A DNA stretch of 64,000 nucleotides from Paragyromitra xinjiangensis (taxonomy: Eukaryota > Ascomycota > Pezizomycetes > Pezizales > Discinaceae), in contig JBCAMK010000010.1 in NCBI GenBank assembly GCA_038503065.1, forward strand, positions 620,001 through 684,000, given 5' to 3'. The notes beneath the pieces were generated by a model that saw nothing but the letters and a program-made list of their open reading frames with translations, made no database searches and was not told the origin of the DNA. Below are positions 14,744-28,100 of this stretch, piece after piece; within the stretch, counting starts at the first letter, position 1, and the number at the start of each line of letters is the position of its first letter. The translations under genes and the position numbers were made by a program.

Positions 14744-15867
14744 TCAAAAGGGAAGTTTTTTCCCGTGGAAAATGGATCCAAGAGACTTTCCAGCCAGATA
14801 GCCGATATAAACACCAGTGATAATAGTCACAGGCCACTTCTGCCATTCACGATCCCTGTAAACAAGTTAGCAAAAGAGTAGCACTTGATCGCCGACATTC
14901 CGGCTAGCTGAACACTAGATGAAAGGTAGTTCGTTGCGGGATATGTGTCATTATTCGCGTAGCGGATCGGTTGTTGGAAGATTCGCCACATGAGCACAAA
15001 TGGGGTTTCATGGTACGAAAGAAGAGTTGCAGTAGCTTACCAGTCTAATGTTATCAGTGGATTAGTGATGATTCCCGAAAATCTTAGGACAAGACAAAAT
15101 GACTAACCTAAGGGAATAGGAACGGCTCCCAACCATGCTCCCAACAACGCTCCCAAGGCGCCCCCAAAAGCCTCATTCATATGCATAGAAACTGAGACGA
15201 TATCTCTCCACTTTTGCCCGTCAACTCCATTTGCATAAATCAATGGAAAGGGAACCAAGAGTGCCATATGCACCGCACAGAGAATCGTGTGTGGGAAATG
15301 CGAGGTGATGGGGGCCCCGAAAAGGATCATGCAAGTGTAGAGAATCACTGTCCCTACGGAAGTGGCGAGAAGAAATGACAAGAAAGCTGGCTGAGTTTCG
15401 ATTAAATTTCGGTTAGAAAGTGTTTTCACAAGAAAAGAGAAACGTGGCGGGAGAGGTACAAGAATCTTGCTACTAATTCCTGTCGCCCCGTGCAGATCCC
15501 CTTTTTTCGACGTCTTTGAGCGCTTCCCCTTGGTCACACCATTCCCAGGTTCCAAACAGAGTACGACATATAGAGCTTGAATAAGGGTCAAAAGCGGCAG
15601 TGTTGAAAGAAGGGTGGATGGAGGGTTGTGGACGAGACCCCCGAAGGATGCATAGGAGACGCCTGCTATTACAGCGCTGTGTAAATGGGTACCTAGGAAG
15701 GAAACAGCATTCGGAGTGCCATCAAGTCGCTGCGAGGTCGATGGGTTTGGGGCTCGGGATGGCATTGGAGTTAATGGATGCTGGGAAAGTATTTCGGTTC
15801 TCGATGCGTGTGTATACCGCTGAGGTTCTGTTTGAGCTTGGGCGACGTGCTTGGCGTGTCTTGGCAC
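14744..15867 (-). CDS. GPI11: GPI biosynthesis protein PIG-F/Gpi11
   Basis: ER membrane protein that partners the ethanolamine-phosphate transferases (Gpi7/Gpi13) in the last steps of GPI-anchor synthesis. The first exon encodes a basic, Ser/Pro-rich cytosolic lead followed by several hydrophobic helices ([65 protein letters not shown]). It then has the conserved family tail [18 protein letters not shown]. Two introns lead into DW and [22 protein letters not shown], the hallmark C-terminal motif, and a KKLPF end with TGA at 14744-14746. The start at 15867 is the first ATG of the open frame. About 300 residues, normal for the family. The Gly-Ala-Trp and DWDREWQ.WP motifs make the assignment firm. 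Confidence 0.9.
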
Positions 15868-17747
15868 GGGTTTCGCGACTTAGTTTGAGCGACCAGGATT
15901 TGTCTGGTGCTTATTCCTTAGCAGAACGATAGCAACCCACCCACGGTGCGCAGCAGCCATAAGCAGTAGCTATAGGTGATGGGAACGAGCCTAGCAACCC
16001 ATTTACAAAATCTTTTAAACATCACTTCGCACTTCGAAGTGTCCCTAGCATAGGAACTCTATTATAATTGCATGTTCGGTTAGGTGGATGAGGGCTACGT
16101 TCAGGGAGTGGGAAAACTATACGAACGATTTCGTTACTATTCTTGGCACTAAGGGTTCTCTGTCACTTCCAGAACTTCGACGGTAGCACTACGGCTCTTG
16201 TGATGGTAGTGGGGGTTGGAATGATCCGATAGAATTTGATGATGGCTTGGGATTGGAAGTTGATATTCCACCTCCTACGTTACAATCGCGAGATTCGGTC
16301 GGTATACATAAGGGGTTGAAGGGGCCGAACCGTTCGGCGCTTGAAGAGTGTAAATCTTTACCCGTGGTTGAAGCAGTCATAAAGTCGATGCAAATACGGC
16401 AACTGGTTGATGTAGAAGGTTTGGAGGTATGACGGGGAAATCGTAGTAATCGACTTGGAGGTTTGGACTAGGTTGTATTGTATGGGTTGCTCGGGGTGTG
16501 GGTGCTAGGAGATTAGAGCCAGGGAGTTATTTAGTTATTATAAGTTGAAGAGCTATAAACCCTTTAGTCCGATGTGTGGGCCGCCTAAGGATAGCAGTCC
16601 CCCCCGCGGGCGGTTGATCCCGATGGTCGTGGGGTTCGTCATGAAATATCACTCGTTTTATAGAAAGTAAGCATAAACGACCTCTGCGGCCGAAAGGATT
16701 TAAAAGACTTAACTCCAGCTAAGGGAGTGAGAGTATCATTTCTAGTCCAAGGAAGTGCTTTCTGAAAGTTATCTAGTGTATAGTGCGGGAATCGATAAAC
16801 GTGTGCCTATATGTGACCTATAATGCAACCGAGGCCTGAGCATTTTTGAAGGTTGGGCATGATGTTGCCATCATACTGGGGTTCAGATGGTTCAGATTGT
16901 ATTCTGGTTAGGCATAAAAAGGTCTCACAGAGCGGAAACCCCCATAGCACCCCCTGAACTGGGTGGATCTAGGCTTCAAAATGTTGCATTTTTTCCTTTT
17001 TTGTGGGTGCTCCCACCACATCACCACCCAAAACCCAACTTTTCAAAATCCAATTACACCATGAAAATAACTTCAATTTTGAAAAGCTCTCTATAGGCAT
17101 TGTGTTTACCATATAGTGAATCACTGTATAGGATTGTTTTCTTAAAAACCTGCCCTATTTAGCTATAATAGATCATTCTGAAAAAGGTACATGTTTATCG
17201 ATTCAGCCACCATAGTAGAATCGCTCCACACCAGCCACTTGTTCTAGTACGAGCGTTACCAAACTACTTTTTTACCTCTCCTATATCATAACTTTTCGCC
17301 CTTCTTATCTAAAAGTTCTTCGATTGCCCCGCCTGTCTAGACGGTGTGTTGAAAACAACTTGATAAACCGACTCAAAGGAAAATTCCTTATATCAAGGTG
17401 AAAACACCAATTTTGCAGTTATGTGGGAATCAACGGCCGCGCGGACTTGGTCTCAATGGTTGCAAGGGACAGTCAATCTCACCAACATAGATGTCTCAGA
17501 ATTTATCCAACGCCACTTTTATGGTGTCACCAGAACTGAATACAAATGGATTGTCTATGACACACGTAGAATACAAAAATAGTACTCAGCCTCAGGGCAC
17601 GCCTCTTCCTGAAGTCGGTCGATGCCCCGCACGCATTACTGCCCCAAAACTCTCATCTTTATTCCTATTACGAAGGAGAGTCAACAGATTTCATTCTTTA
17701 ATTCCTTCTTCATTTGCTTCTTTACTCCATAACTAGCGCTAGCTGCT
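15868..17747. other. intergenic region, no gene supported
   Basis: 1.9 kb between Gpi11 (reading left) and the ankyrin/F-box gene (reading right), so it should hold both promoters. Opposed short frames at 16189-16432 mirror each other and show no family signal. Nothing else recognisable. Confidence 0.5.
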
Positions 17748-18944
17748 ATGCCGACCTTACTTACTCTTCCCAACGAAATCATCTTCTTTATTGCAGCGTA
17801 TCTTTCGAGCTCTAATCTCAACGCTTTGCTCCAGACCCAACGCGAGCTATTCTATCTTCTTCAACCAGTATTATATAAGCTAGCACTCACTACAAAACTC
17901 GAAGGAGGGGCATCAGTTCTCCACTGGGCAGCGAAGAACGGCCTAGCGTCAACAGCCTTAGCTGTATTAGAAACAGGCGCTGACATCAACGAACAAGATT
18001 TTTCACCCCCTCGATGGTTGAACGAACACGGATCTACAGCAATTCATCACGTAATAAGGGGCGGCCACGAGAAACTTGTGAAACTCCTGTTAGAGAAGGG
18101 TGCCAAGATCGATTATCGAGGCCCGTCACATGGTGGCTCTGTGCACCATCTTGCTATGAGGAGTGGAAATAAAAAGATCGTTGAATTATTACTCGAGAGC
18201 GAGGCTGATTACGCTATGGGGACCAATGGCTCCTGGATACTAAAAATGGCCGTACGCTGCGGGAGTGTGGCGATGCTTCAGCTGTTCCTTAGCAAGGGCG
18301 CAGTAATCGATGTGGGAGGTAGGCCTGGGGCAATTGGGCTTCGCAACGCTGCAAAAACGGGGAATGTTGAAACTGTAAAGTTTCTAGTTGAGAAAGGGGT
18401 CGATGTTAATGGCTTCTACGGTCATCGGAAACTGGGAATCGCTCCGCTTTGCGCTGCCGTACAGTCCGGGAATGTTGAGATCGTGGAATTTCTAGTGGAG
18501 AAAGGCGCAGATATCAACGGTACCTTCGGCCGCAGAAATCCGGGGTCTACTCCGCTTCATGTGGCGATACGATTTAATCGTGAAACGTTGATTAGGTATT
18601 TGATCGAACTAGGAGCAGATATCGGTATTTTTTGCACGTCTGGGAAGACAGCTCTGCACGAGGCAGCGCGTGAAGGGAATGACAAAGCTATCCAACTTCT
18701 CTTAGCTAAGGGCGCAGATGTCAATTCTTCTCCTAGCAACTTGCGCTACGGTGTTACACCTATTTTTCTTGCAGCGAAGCACGGAAACCTGTCATCAGTG
18801 AGGCTTTTGATAGAAAGGGGGGCCCATTTAAACATTAAAGACCTTGAAGGGTGAACGGTACTCGATTTGGCAAAGACTGCTCGTCACAATGATGTGGCTC
18901 AATTGTTAGAAGACAGTGGCGCGGTACAGTCCATCTGCTTCTAA
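17748..18944 (+). pseudogene. F-box-like/ankyrin-repeat protein with in-frame TGA near the 3' end
   Basis: Single-exon gene. The N-terminal 45 residues (LTLPNEIIFFIAAYL, LLQPVLYKLA) read as a degenerate F-box, which in related proteins contacts Skp1 of SCF ubiquitin ligases. About nine ankyrin repeats follow, with TPLHVA, LLLEKGA and GADINE-type signatures. A TGA at 18852-18854 ends the frame after NIKDLEG, inside a repeat. The same frame continues with TVLDLAKTARHNDVAQLL and DSGA, clearly the rest of that repeat, and stops at TAA 18942-18944. A single base change of a CGA (Arg) or GGA codon would explain it. The 368-residue product may still fold. Same design as the gene at 44732-45571. The target is unknown. 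Confidence 0.75.
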
Positions 18945-21900
18945 TGAAACCCCCTTGCTAAGAGCGATTTTTCGCTGACAAAATCATTGAACTAGATGGG
19001 TTTTCCTGAAATAAGCGTGGTACGTTTGTTAAGAGAGAGGGGCTACTTTCTATGAGTAAATTCCAAACTAGTATTGTCAAAATATTACCCTAGTGTGGCT
19101 GAAATTTGAGAACCCATTCTCGCAGCAAGTACGTATACTAGTTTGAAATTCTAACAAAGCTTCCGGCACGTAAAGGGTGTATAGCAATGTAGAGCCAATT
19201 CAGACCAACATTTTTACCTGATTTTATCCTTTCGAATTCAAACAACCTAATCTTAATTCCGTGAGGCCTGGCTGTCACATGTACCTATTATGATATCACC
19301 TCTGAGGGGGAGTTCAGTCACACTTGGTCGGGAAAGGCAAAAATACTCGAGTGAAAATCTCCAAATAAGTGAATAAGTGGCTCAAATCTGGTTGAAAGGC
19401 AATTCTTGGTTGCTCAGCCCGGCGTGTTTCTTCTTTGTGAGATAATACGGTAGTGCATGTAGCTAGCCAGAAATGTTTGTTGCACAAGACGCCAAGAGCC
19501 CATTTATCGAGAGCATGCTAGACCCGTGAGGGGAGCCATGCTGGGGTTTATTCCCAGTAGATTTCGTGAGATGCCCCCAAGCGATGTCATGGTAATGATA
19601 GAGTTATTGTAGATTATTCTAATTAAATGTAGCGCTTCACTCCTTAAGCGAGTCCTATACACTTTATGGCACCGAACCACAGCTCATCACTTGGAAGTTC
19701 ATTTGATTTGAACCTGTACTTTCATCATAGCCCTGTACCATCGCGTAGCTGTTACTCATTACAGTACCTAGCTATAAGCTGGCCTGAAGCTCTCGGGTCT
19801 TCATTTTCTAACTACAAAAATTTCAGCTATTTCAATGGATACCTCCACGAATTAGAGCCCCTGGGAACTAAGATACGGAATCTACTAGGGAAACTAGGAT
19901 TCACGAGAGAGCGGGCAAATAATTAGAAATATCAGCTAGTAGCGGAAAATACCATAATATAAATCCCCAGAGATTAGAAAGCTCGAGGGGGGGAAGGCTA
20001 ATTACTGTGCTGCAGATGGTTCGATTATATAAAAACAAATCTCCGGTAAGCAGGAGATGAAAGGAAGTAGAAAATGCCACTATAGTTGTTATGTTCTATC
20101 AGCATCTCCTAAAGCTCCAAAGATACAAAAGCAGCTCGCGCGATCGCTACGAGGATATACACCCTCAGCCCTAGAAATGTTAGCCTAGCTAAACTTTTGC
20201 TATCTATAAGAATATCAAAATCCAGTCTAGAACATAATCCTATAGCGAGCTTCTGCAGCTCTTTAATAGTTGTCTCCACAAGCTTAAGAAGTAAAGCTTA
20301 CAATACTATAAAGGGCCGAGCTACTAAATGGAGTATTGGGGAAAGCACCGCCGGGTAGGCAAAAATCACATGTTGAATGAGCCCCCCAATTGCGTGAGTA
20401 GGACTGAATCTATGAAACCGCTGTGGTTCTATATAGGATTTGGCAAACTTCGTAGCCTCCCAGCGACGCTTGAGATGCGAACCGAGTTTTCAGCGACAGT
20501 AGGCTGCAATTTCGAGCCAGACCGCAGATTGGTGACTTTTAGTCTGTGGAATATTGGGAAGATGGTGTTGATACCGATGAAGCCAAGCCTGGTGATGCAG
20601 CACAAGCGCTGGGCAACAATTTCGAACCACGTCTTATCCTTCGTGGCAGACCTCCCTAAAGCGATAGAACGTGGTAGAATACTTGTCCTGTCGTTTCACC
20701 CGGGTTTTATCTGTCGGGTCGTGCATAATCGATAGCGAAGTGGAACAAATGGGTGGCAAAATGTTCAATGTAGAGCAAGCTGAGCTCTGCTACACGTACA
20801 TGTATGTACCCCTAACCTACTAGAACCGCGAAAAGTTTTTCTACTAGCTAAAGAATAAAGTTAGTGCTTCTAGGTTCATTAATGTGGCAGCCAAATCCCA
20901 TCTTTTATCGAGTCAATATCATTAAGGGTTTGTACTCTTTAAGCCCCTCCTGTTCTTTCACGGTGATTGGCCATTACCGAGGTATTAACCTTATTTCTCG
21001 GCTAGACATCCTCAGCCCCAAGGGCAGTGAGGATAAACGAGTCCATGCGTGGCTGGCGAAAAGGGCTGAGTCGTGACTCGTAACCAATTAGAAAGTCTTA
21101 GCTATTATTTAGCGACACGCGAGTCGTCTGCGTCTGGATCTGCGCATGACAAATCTAGCAGAGATCACAGCCTCTTGCAAGAATATAGAAATCAAGACTC
21201 AGCCTTTATTGGTCTTTCCCTCAGGTTTCCAAAGGAGATTCTGGCGGCGAGCACTAGCCATACAATCCTCACTCACCAGTCCCCGTTTCTAGAATAATCT
21301 TGCTGGAGGCTGTAGTAAAAACCGAAGAGAGGGAATCAAGGGCTCCTCAGCTGTGCAGCTAAATGGTTATTTTATTTAACCATTGTTTTGTTTATTTTTG
21401 AATAATCGCGCATGTCATGTATACCACCAATTACATAACCCTCAGAATCCAGCTTAATCCGAGGATACTCTCTGCCCGCAGGTAGTTTTCTCTGTCGTGA
21501 TCTGCTGCCTTGAGCGCAGCCCCCCGAGACAAATCCACCCTCTGAACCATATCATATCCATTTCATCGTAGTTTGTGCCTGCCTAAGCTAAAGTGTCGTC
21601 ACTGGGCTGTGCATCCAGTCGTGACTGTAATGCACACAGAATACTATGGAGATCGAGAGTGCGAAGAAGACCATGTGTCAGTATACTATAAGAATCTGGT
21701 CAATAGATTTCTAGACTCAAATGACAGTTAATATTTCTGAAGCCTTCATTGTAGGATTTTGAGCCGCCGAGAGTCAGCCTCGATCGATCAGCCCTGAGCC
21801 TCTCTATTCTTCTTGATATCTGCAGATCAGAACCCCTCAAACCCTTCCCCGCTCTTTACTACCCCCTTACGTACCTACGTGCACAATTTCCCCTCCCCCA

Positions 21901-22375
21901 CATGTGACGTCTGTTTTCTTTTCTTTTCCCTGATCGTTAGATGCTTATTGCAGGCTGGTGGGTAAGACGTAATAGTTAGATAACTACTGCAAATATAATT
22001 AGTTCAGCACTTTTTGTAATACAGGTCATATTATCATATAACCCGTCGAAATACCCGTATCTTTCCGCCCTTAATGATGTTACTGACTGGAACTGGTCTC
22101 CATCAATCAACTTGAGTTAGCTACGCGAAATCTCGATCTAGAGTTTACAAAATGCGAGGTAACTGTACGCACGTAAGAGTCTGAAACGAATTGACCCCTT
22201 GATTATAGAATAGATGCTTCGAGTTGTTTGTTTATGCGTAGTATAAAGTCTCCTATAATTTTTTAAAAAGCCCTCGAGCTCTAGATCTAAACCCATTATA
22301 TTTTTCGCCTAAAATTTCAATTAGCTACCCATAAGAATCAACACCAAAACAAATTCCAAAGACAATTCGTTTCAA
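18945..22375. other. long gene-poor region
   Basis: 3.4 kb, rich in short A/T stretches, between the ankyrin/F-box gene and the CorA-like gene. Open frames at 19666-19926, 20328-20735, 20864-21297 are unspliced, start poorly and match nothing I know. A third-frame stretch near 20530-20660 reads acidic and protein-like but has stops on both sides, possibly a decayed coding relic. No RNA gene seen. Confidence 0.5.
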
Positions 22376-25123
22376 ATGAGCCAGGAGAACAATTCAACCG
22401 TTGCCGAGATTGCAGTTGAGAGTCATGGAGGGCGACCTCGACATGAAGTTGAGGAGCGTGAGAAGCGCAACGACTCCCTTGTCAGAAAAGTTTGCGAAAA
22501 TCACAGTTCGTTACCTTACCCTTCACTGCTATGCACCTAGCTAACTCTCATCCTAGAACTACCCCCCGGAACCGAAGCGCTTGTGGGACGGCAAGAACTT
22601 CTAGACCACTACATCCAACTTCCTAACAACCCCAAATATGACAACATTGGTTTACAACCCAAAAGACCAGTTGAATCCGGGGAGATATTGGTCACGCTCT
22701 ACGACCATGTACTTCGCCTTGATACTGAAGACGATGAAGAAAATGGAGATGGGGAAGGAGGAACCTCCCATCCGCAAACTCGCCCCTTGAGTGGAGAAAA
22801 CAAAAGGGAAAAATCCACATGTACAGCTATTCCATTGCAATGGCTATACGATATTCCCAATGACAATTCATCGCCAAAAATGATTAAGCCCGCGGAACTA
22901 TTTGGCTACCTGTCACAGGAAGGGCCCGTAAGCGACAGTGGTGGAAACCTACGAGTCATGTATGTTCCCTGAGCCTCTTACTGTTCAAGGGGATAAACTG
23001 CTCATTCGAGATACTTATATGAATAGTGAATTTCCAACGCCTTGCTATGCTGATGTAGGTCTCCTTGAATCCTACTCGTTCACCCCAGAAATATTTCGAA
23101 GGAGAAAACCACTCCACTAACTCTTGCAACAGAATTTCTTGGAAACGATGAAGGGCGTGTCACTAGAAGATCTCATTGATAACTCCGAGACAGCTATAGA
23201 GAAAGTTAAATCCAGTCCCAAATCAACTTTCCTGAAGGGTATCACCTTCTATCCCAATGTCCCCCCTAAGCAATTTGTATCCCCTGTTAGATCATATTAC
23301 TCTCGAGACACACTCATATTTGTCGCAATCCCATATCTCAGGCAGGAAACGTTATCCAGGGCTCTCTTCCGGAAGAAGCTTCAACCACTCCCAGAAAACC
23401 ATCCAAAGGACGGAACAGCCAAATCACTAACAGCCTATCAGTTCGTTGATACAGATGAAACGGACACGCCGTCTTCTAGTTCTAGTTTAAGCTTGTTGGA
23501 ATACAAATTTCCTTCAAAAACTGGGACAGATGGGCTTGGCGAGTTGCAAAAGGTATTGGAAGATGAATCAGAAGGTGAATTAACAATGGTTCATCAGGCC
23601 TGGTTTATGGTATTTGACAACGGTATGCACCTAATTTGACATTTGGCAATGATACTCGCTACTTTTCTAGAGCTAACCTACCTTAGAGACGATTGCGGCG
23701 TTTCGGTCTGCGGACGATGTTGAATCCGACAAACTACCACTGCTTCCGTGGCAGCGCCAGACAGAAGGGGCCTATCATGGACTCGCCAATATGCTTAGCC
23801 ACATACTACCTTCAGCAGATACTAAGACCCTCAAGAAGTATTCTCAAAGACTGTGCGATTTCGTAAGTCTTTGGTCCCTCCCTTCTGACATGCAGGGAGA
23901 TTTATACTGATTTTGTTTCGCAGGAATTCCAAGTTCAAACTCGCACTGGAGGAGCTCAGACAGGCGCTGGGGAAGGTTTAACCTTAAAAATGAGGATTAT
24001 GAACCTCGAATTGTCAAGCGTGATCGATGTCGTGACTACTCAGACCGAGATCCTTCAAAACCTCAAAAACTTCAATGTCGACGAAAACCCAGAGCAGTTT
24101 GTGTTCCTCCGCGAGACAGTTGATGTCACAATCAACTCCCGGAAGTCTTTCCTTTCCAAAATGGATGTCATTCTTCAAAAGCTACGAAACACGCAGGAAA
24201 TGGTATGGTCTACTTTACCTCCTACGCAGTAATTTGCTGACTGGTTTTTGCAGCTGAAAGAAATCTTATCGAAGGAGGAGGCGGATGAGCACAATCGGGC
24301 CATTAGTGAACAGTTTAAAAAAATGACAGAAGCGGCTGAGGCGAGTAAGATTGCTGCAAAGGCAAGCCAGGCAGCTGCGGAGAAAGCTGCGGAGGCAGCG
24401 GAGGCGGGCAAAAAGGCAGCAGAAGAAAGCAAAGCAGCAGCGAATGAGTCTAAAAACGCGGCAATCGCAAGCAACAATGCAGCACAAGATAGTAAAGACG
24501 CATCAAGGCAAACCATGCAGATGGCACAGGAGAACGTAACGTTATCCGAGGGGAACGCCAAACAAACGGAGGGGCAGAGTACCAACATCCTCATATTTAC
24601 TTATATTACGGCAATTTTCACGCCTATGTCTTTTACTACTTCTGTTTGTCTCCATCCCCAAATATTTGCTTCCTTCCCCTTCAGTACTGAATCTAGGCTA
24701 ACACATGTATGTAGTATTGGGGTACCTCAATTCTCCCTAACCCTTTTTGCTACTGAGAGAGACTGAACGATACTAGGAATGAACGTACAGGGTATTAGAG
24801 AGACAAGCTGGTCGCAACGTGAATACTGGGCACTAACCGCTCCCTTGACGGCGCTTATTTTATTCATCGGCTGGCTTGTGGGTTTCCCGCGTCCTGGACG
24901 CTTTCGCCCGATAATCCCCCAACGCTTTCACGACCGATTTTACCCAAAGCCAAATCAAACAAATCCTACGACAGCAGACAATACTAGCGGAAGTACACTC
25001 TTTAGTACACCCTCTAGTCCGACAACGGGAGCCCAAAAGAATCCATCACCCTCAGTTTCAGGGTCATCGACGAACAACCCGGGCCAAGCCACAACTCAAG
25101 CACAGGCCGGGAGTATGGTTTAA
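22376..25123 (+). pseudogene. CorA-like divalent-cation transporter family protein, frame disrupted
   Basis: Reads as a fungal CorA-like membrane protein: a long soluble N-terminal part, then a hydrophobic helix FTYITAIFTPMSFTTS (TM1), GMN at 24777-24785 (the CorA pore signature), and a second helix LTALILFIGWLVGF with a Ser/Thr/Pro-rich tail. Exons read by eye: 22376-22505, 22557-23054, 23133-23622, 23687-23862, 23924-24202, 24254 to about 24650, and about 24777-25123. An Ala/Lys/Glu-rich coiled coil fills about 24330-24510. There are two faults. Near 22972 the frame hits TGA and continues one base shifted (VMYVP to EPLTVQGDKLL). No consensus splice joins TM1 to the GMN codons in frame. Either this is a recent pseudogene or the assembly has two indels. 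Transport function is uncertain even if intact. Confidence 0.65.
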
Positions 25124-28100
25124 GACGTTAGGCATACAATCTTTTCTAGTTATGAAGGTAACGTACTATTTGGTCCTGGCAGGGACAAGAACTTGATCTC
25201 GCACCCAGCAATCGGTAAGAAAAATGATTATTGGCCATGATATATCATAAGACAAATTCCTAGTTGATCCGCAAGAAATGGTAAGATCAGAACGGCATAA
25301 GAGCGCCGGGTTATTTTTCCTCATCCCTATTCACTATCCTATCTACCTACTTTACAGCTGGGGAGCTGCAAAGATGCTGTAGTGCGGCCCATGGAATCAG
25401 ACGATTCATGAGTCGGATGCTTTCGCTTTGCTTTTCTTTGTCAGGAAAGATATACAATCAATCTAGAACCCTTTTTGGTTCAATATTTCTTTTGTTCAAA
25501 TAGAACATTCATTACCTTTCTTTCGGAATTCAGGTTGGGATTTTTCCTCAGAAAAGTTGTATCAAGCGGGATTGTCGCAGAATAAGGAAGTTTTCTTTTC
25601 TCCCTTCTAGATATATCTATTACAACATTATCACAACCAGTCTCGTATACCATATCTCCAAGCAACCTAGGAGCTCGCTATTATTATTCTCAGGATTCAC
25701 AATGTGCAAAATCCAGCTTCAAATACTAGCTAGCCAGTAGGGGGAAGCTCTCATCAGACCAAATCCAGAGACTTCAACAAAAGAACCAAGTCTCTATATT
25801 CTATTTTGAACACTTTGCACTAGTAGATATTTGTATTTACATATATACTAACCACTAACTACGACACCTTTGACAGCTCCTCACTTAATTCTTACTACCT
25901 CTCCTCCTCCTCCTCCTCCTCCTCCTCCTCCTCCTCCTCTCTTCATTCCAGCTGCTTCCTTTGCTTCCGCTCGCCTAAAGCTGGAGGATAAGGTTGACGC
26001 TGACGGTATAATGTGTAGTCCGTACACAAGCAGAAGGCTTCTGTCACTGGCCCTCTAATTGGCCTAACGCATCCCCCAGCCCTCGACGAAATTTTTTACT
26101 GTCACGCCGATACAAGACTCAGGCTCAGACCATCAGAGCCCTCAAAAGCCACTTCCCTGCGAAGTAAGGACTGATTGATATTCCAACAATTTTAAAGAGA
26201 AAACGGTTTTCAATCAAATTACCATGATTCCAGCCAAACCTAGCCGCAGACCTCCTCCAACCCATTCCTACTGTAATTCCACTTACCTACTTCCAGAACC
26301 ACTTACCTCAAACTTAACTCCTAGGAGGACTCTAAAGTTAGATGTCAATACCACAAATACCTTTCCCGATTATCCGTACTTTCTCGCTTAGTCTAGCTAT
26401 TCCCTTTATTCGCTTAACTCGGGAATAAGCGAAGTGCTAAAAATAGAAGCACAAATAACCCAGCATCCCGTATAATAAAAATAGTGGAGTAGTACACAGG
26501 TCCCAGTTTACTGAAGACCGCAACAGAAGTCAGAAGTATTTCACATTCACAACTCTGGAGGAGGTTCTCTTGACCATCGCCCACCATAGACGCTAGTTAT
26601 CAGTATTCGATGGCAGCGAAAGACTTCCCCCATAATCAAGAGAACGAAGCTTTATTTTGATGGCCAATTGGACGCCTAGCATACATGTCTTTACTACTCG
26701 TTTACCAGTCTTTCCTCCAGAAAGTGGGACGAGGTGAGATGAGAACTTTAGATTGCCAAGAGACAGGGCAATCTAGTATCAGGACATTTCCACCCAACAC
26801 GACTTACTAGCCAGCAGACCATCGTGGGGGCTATTCGAATTCAATAGGCCCAATCCCCTGTCAGATAGATTGTTTGCAGGGAGTCTTTCAGTCAATCATC
26901 AAAGAGTGCTGCAAAACGACTTGGACGACCTTGTGCCCCACCCCACACATCGGCCACCAAGAGTACTCTTTTTTGTCAAACCCTAGACCCTCCCCGCGCC
27001 GGTTCGGCCCACGCAACTCCCAAAAAATCGCCGAGAACGAGATCACGATTTGGGAGGGTTACACGCTAGCCTGCGGGAAAAAAAGTCATCCGGATATTCT
27101 ATCCGCCACATTTAACTCAATAAAGCTCCCTGACTTCACTGGGGAACTTTTAAATAGTCTGTTTGGTTGCTGCATCGTTGTTCGTTGTATCAGCAGTGAT
27201 TTGCTAGCCATATTTAGAGTACCTGAATCTGTTAGCGATCCTAGGCGACAAGGGTACAGTTAAGGTTAATTTATCCCCAGCTAGATTCCTTTTAACCTAC
27301 AGGTCCTTTTCCGAAAAACCGACAGCAAGCTCGATCACTTCAAAGTATTGCCCACGGAAATACATCGTATTACCCTAGTTTTGCTATTTTCAATTAGGCG
27401 ACCTTAAGCTTGTATTCGCCACAAAAGTTAATCGCCGCTAGCAAAGTCGGCTCGCCATAGAAATGGTTCAAGCGCTATAGGAATACCTAACAAGGATATA
27501 GAACCCTGCCCGGAACCTTTTGCGCTAATGGGGATATCCTTCCGAATGATACCCGTAGAAGTTGGAACCCTTTCTTACAGAAAACGTACGTGCAAGGTTA
27601 TATTCAGCTAGACAACAGCGTTTTCTTGGACTGGCACGCAAAGAAAAGAGCCACGGTACTATCCAACAAATTCCCAAAATCTAATCAATGCTAGTTGTAA
27701 GCAGTGGCGACTCTAGCGAGGATACAAAATGAGAAGATAGCATTCAAACAACAACCAAAAACTTAGAATTAGGTTACCCAGTGACACACGCGACCCCACG
27801 CCCATGGCAACGACCTCAAGTCCAAGTCCAAGCCCAACAAAAGCCACGATAACACCAAAAGTAGCATTGGCCACAGATCTTTACCCTTTCATAAAATTTG
27901 CTCAAATACCATGAATTTTATAGAGTGCACGTCGCGACACAATGCAATTTCGAGTTCCTAATTACCACCCAAGTAAAATAAAGGCTGGATTTACAATCAT
28001 AGAAACTCACACTGTTTTCCCCCACAACGTAATTAGTCTTAGTTATACGGATATGTGTTCATGGCACCCCATACTATTACAGTGGAATCTAACTATAATA

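Noticed and set aside
26874..27263. 129-codon + strand frame
   Set aside because: No recognisable domain, signal peptide, promoter or splice context; it overlaps an imperfect hairpin and may be chance.
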